Assembly (NCBI GenBank): GCA_002189035.1
Contig: NEEC01000352.1
Span: 1-34,957, forward strand
Length of the DNA stretch: 34,957 nucleotides
Source: Utricularia gibba
Taxonomy: Eukaryota; Streptophyta; Magnoliopsida; Lamiales; Lentibulariaceae
Reading direction: 5' to 3'
Shown: in pieces, positions 34,762-34,957 of the stretch
Layout of the letters: each line of letters begins with the position of its first letter
Numbering within the stretch: the stretch's first letter is position 1
Program-made: the position numbers and the translations under genes
Notes under the pieces: generated by a model
The model's database searches: none
Seen by the model: the letters and a program-made list of their open reading frames with translations, nothing else
What the model was told of the DNA's origin: nothing

Positions 34762-34957
34762 GTGCACTCTTCGGTATCGAGTGGATATCTTGCAAACGGT
34801 GATGAGTCATGTTGCACATATCATACCGTTTCGAAGCTCGTTCCGAGCCGGTCTTCTTTCGTGTTGAGAACTTGTTCGTCCGAGGAGCACAAATGCTCGA
34901 AAGATTGCCTTATATTAGCCTTCAGATGTGCAACGAAGTGGCCACCACGTTCGCGAA
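34762..34957 (+). repeat. Partial satellite unit at right edge
   Basis: The last copy runs from its anchor to ttcgcgaa at the final base, about 196 bp, so the array continues beyond the window. It has the ggagcac form, one G fewer than usual. Confidence 0.95.

Larger units (their letters stand above)
1..34957 (+). repeat. Tandem satellite array, ~345 bp unit, ~103 head-to-tail copies
   Basis: The same sequence recurs every ~345 bp from the first base to the last, always in the same orientation, with no unique DNA between copies. Using the GTG of gtgcactctt as anchor, the first is at 191 and the last at 34762, a mean spacing of 338.9 bp over 102 intervals. Two anchors are lost: one in a truncated copy near 21220 and one in a scrambled copy near 34088. 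Typical landmarks per unit are gatgagtcatg, a TTCGAA site, ctcgaaagattgcc, gtggccaccacgttcgcg and gatgatcatttaag. The consensus is about 47% GC. Such arrays are known from eukaryotic heterochromatin and centromeres. A centromeric role here is only a possibility; no protein-binding data or CENP-B box supports it. The satellite family and host are not recognised. Confidence 0.98.
29055..34957 (+). repeat. Array domain 4: differently homogenised copies with many internal deletions
   Basis: Anchors are at 29055, 29392, 29733, 30073, 30409, 30731, 31077, 31415, 31734, 32077, 32413, 32752, 33098, 33415, 33758, (lost, ~34088), 34429 and 34762; mean spacing is ~336 bp. Most copies here combine gcaagacatatg, catgggacg and gaaatttgg, in contrast to the gcaaaacat/catggacg/gaaatttcgg type to the left. 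Loss of ccat before gggtgtg is frequent (for example near 29355, 29695, 30374, 31698 and 32378). The gctgcac variant persists at 29515, 31200, 33538 and 34541. Confidence 0.7.

Noticed and set aside
1-34957. CRISPR array
   Set aside because: The repeat is ~345 bp with no unique spacers and no cas genes; CRISPR repeats are about 20-50 bp with unique spacers.
1-34957. 5S rDNA, rDNA spacer or tRNA cluster
   Set aside because: No rRNA or tRNA sequence is recognisable, and no convincing A-box/B-box pair of a Pol III promoter is present in the unit.
1-34957. Telomeric or subtelomeric repeats
   Set aside because: No runs of TTAGGG, TTTAGGG or similar short telomere repeats are seen on either strand.
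1-34957. Transposable element insertion or LTR-derived tandem repeat
   Set aside because: No unit contains extra sequence with terminal repeats, target-site duplications or transposase/reverse-transcriptase coding. Apart from the 21 bp duplication at 8982-9023, every sizeable length change is a loss.

Overview
The window is a tandem satellite DNA array from end to end. One unit of about 345 bp is repeated head-to-tail on the same strand roughly 103 times. I anchored each copy on the GTG of its gtgcactctt motif. Anchors run from 191 to 34762, giving 102 intervals with a mean of 338.9 bp; the longest well-kept copies are 344-347 bp. The array enters and leaves mid-unit, so both ends lie outside the window. 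I see no protein-coding gene, RNA gene, transposon, CRISPR array or unique spacer.

The source is almost certainly a eukaryotic chromosome, from a centromeric, pericentromeric, subtelomeric or other heterochromatic block. A unit of ~345 bp is about two nucleosome repeats, a size common in plant satellites and also found in animals. I do not recognise the family and cannot name the organism. A consensus built by eye is about 47% GC with about 23 CpG per unit, so it is not CpG-depleted.

Layout: (1) 1-8917, heterogeneous copies, mean interval ~336 bp, many small deletions. (2) 8918-18206, the most uniform part, mean ~344 bp, where two diagnostic variants fall strictly on alternate copies, so the working unit is a dimer of ~690 bp. 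(3) 18207-29054, where that alternation breaks down, one copy carries a ~96 bp deletion at 21220/21221, and a new ggctgcac variant appears after 23.7 kb. (4) 29055-34957, a differently homogenised set with shorter copies and several internal deletions.

Within a unit, the first ~197 bp (anchor to TTCGCGAA) show few recurrent substitutions, while the last ~150 bp hold most small variants. Larger indels cluster at a short dyad (GCTCG-TTC-CGAGC). Most differences between copies are losses of one to a few bases, often in homopolymers. Part of the apparent divergence may therefore be long-read consensus error rather than biology. Open reading frames on both strands are by-products of the repeat.
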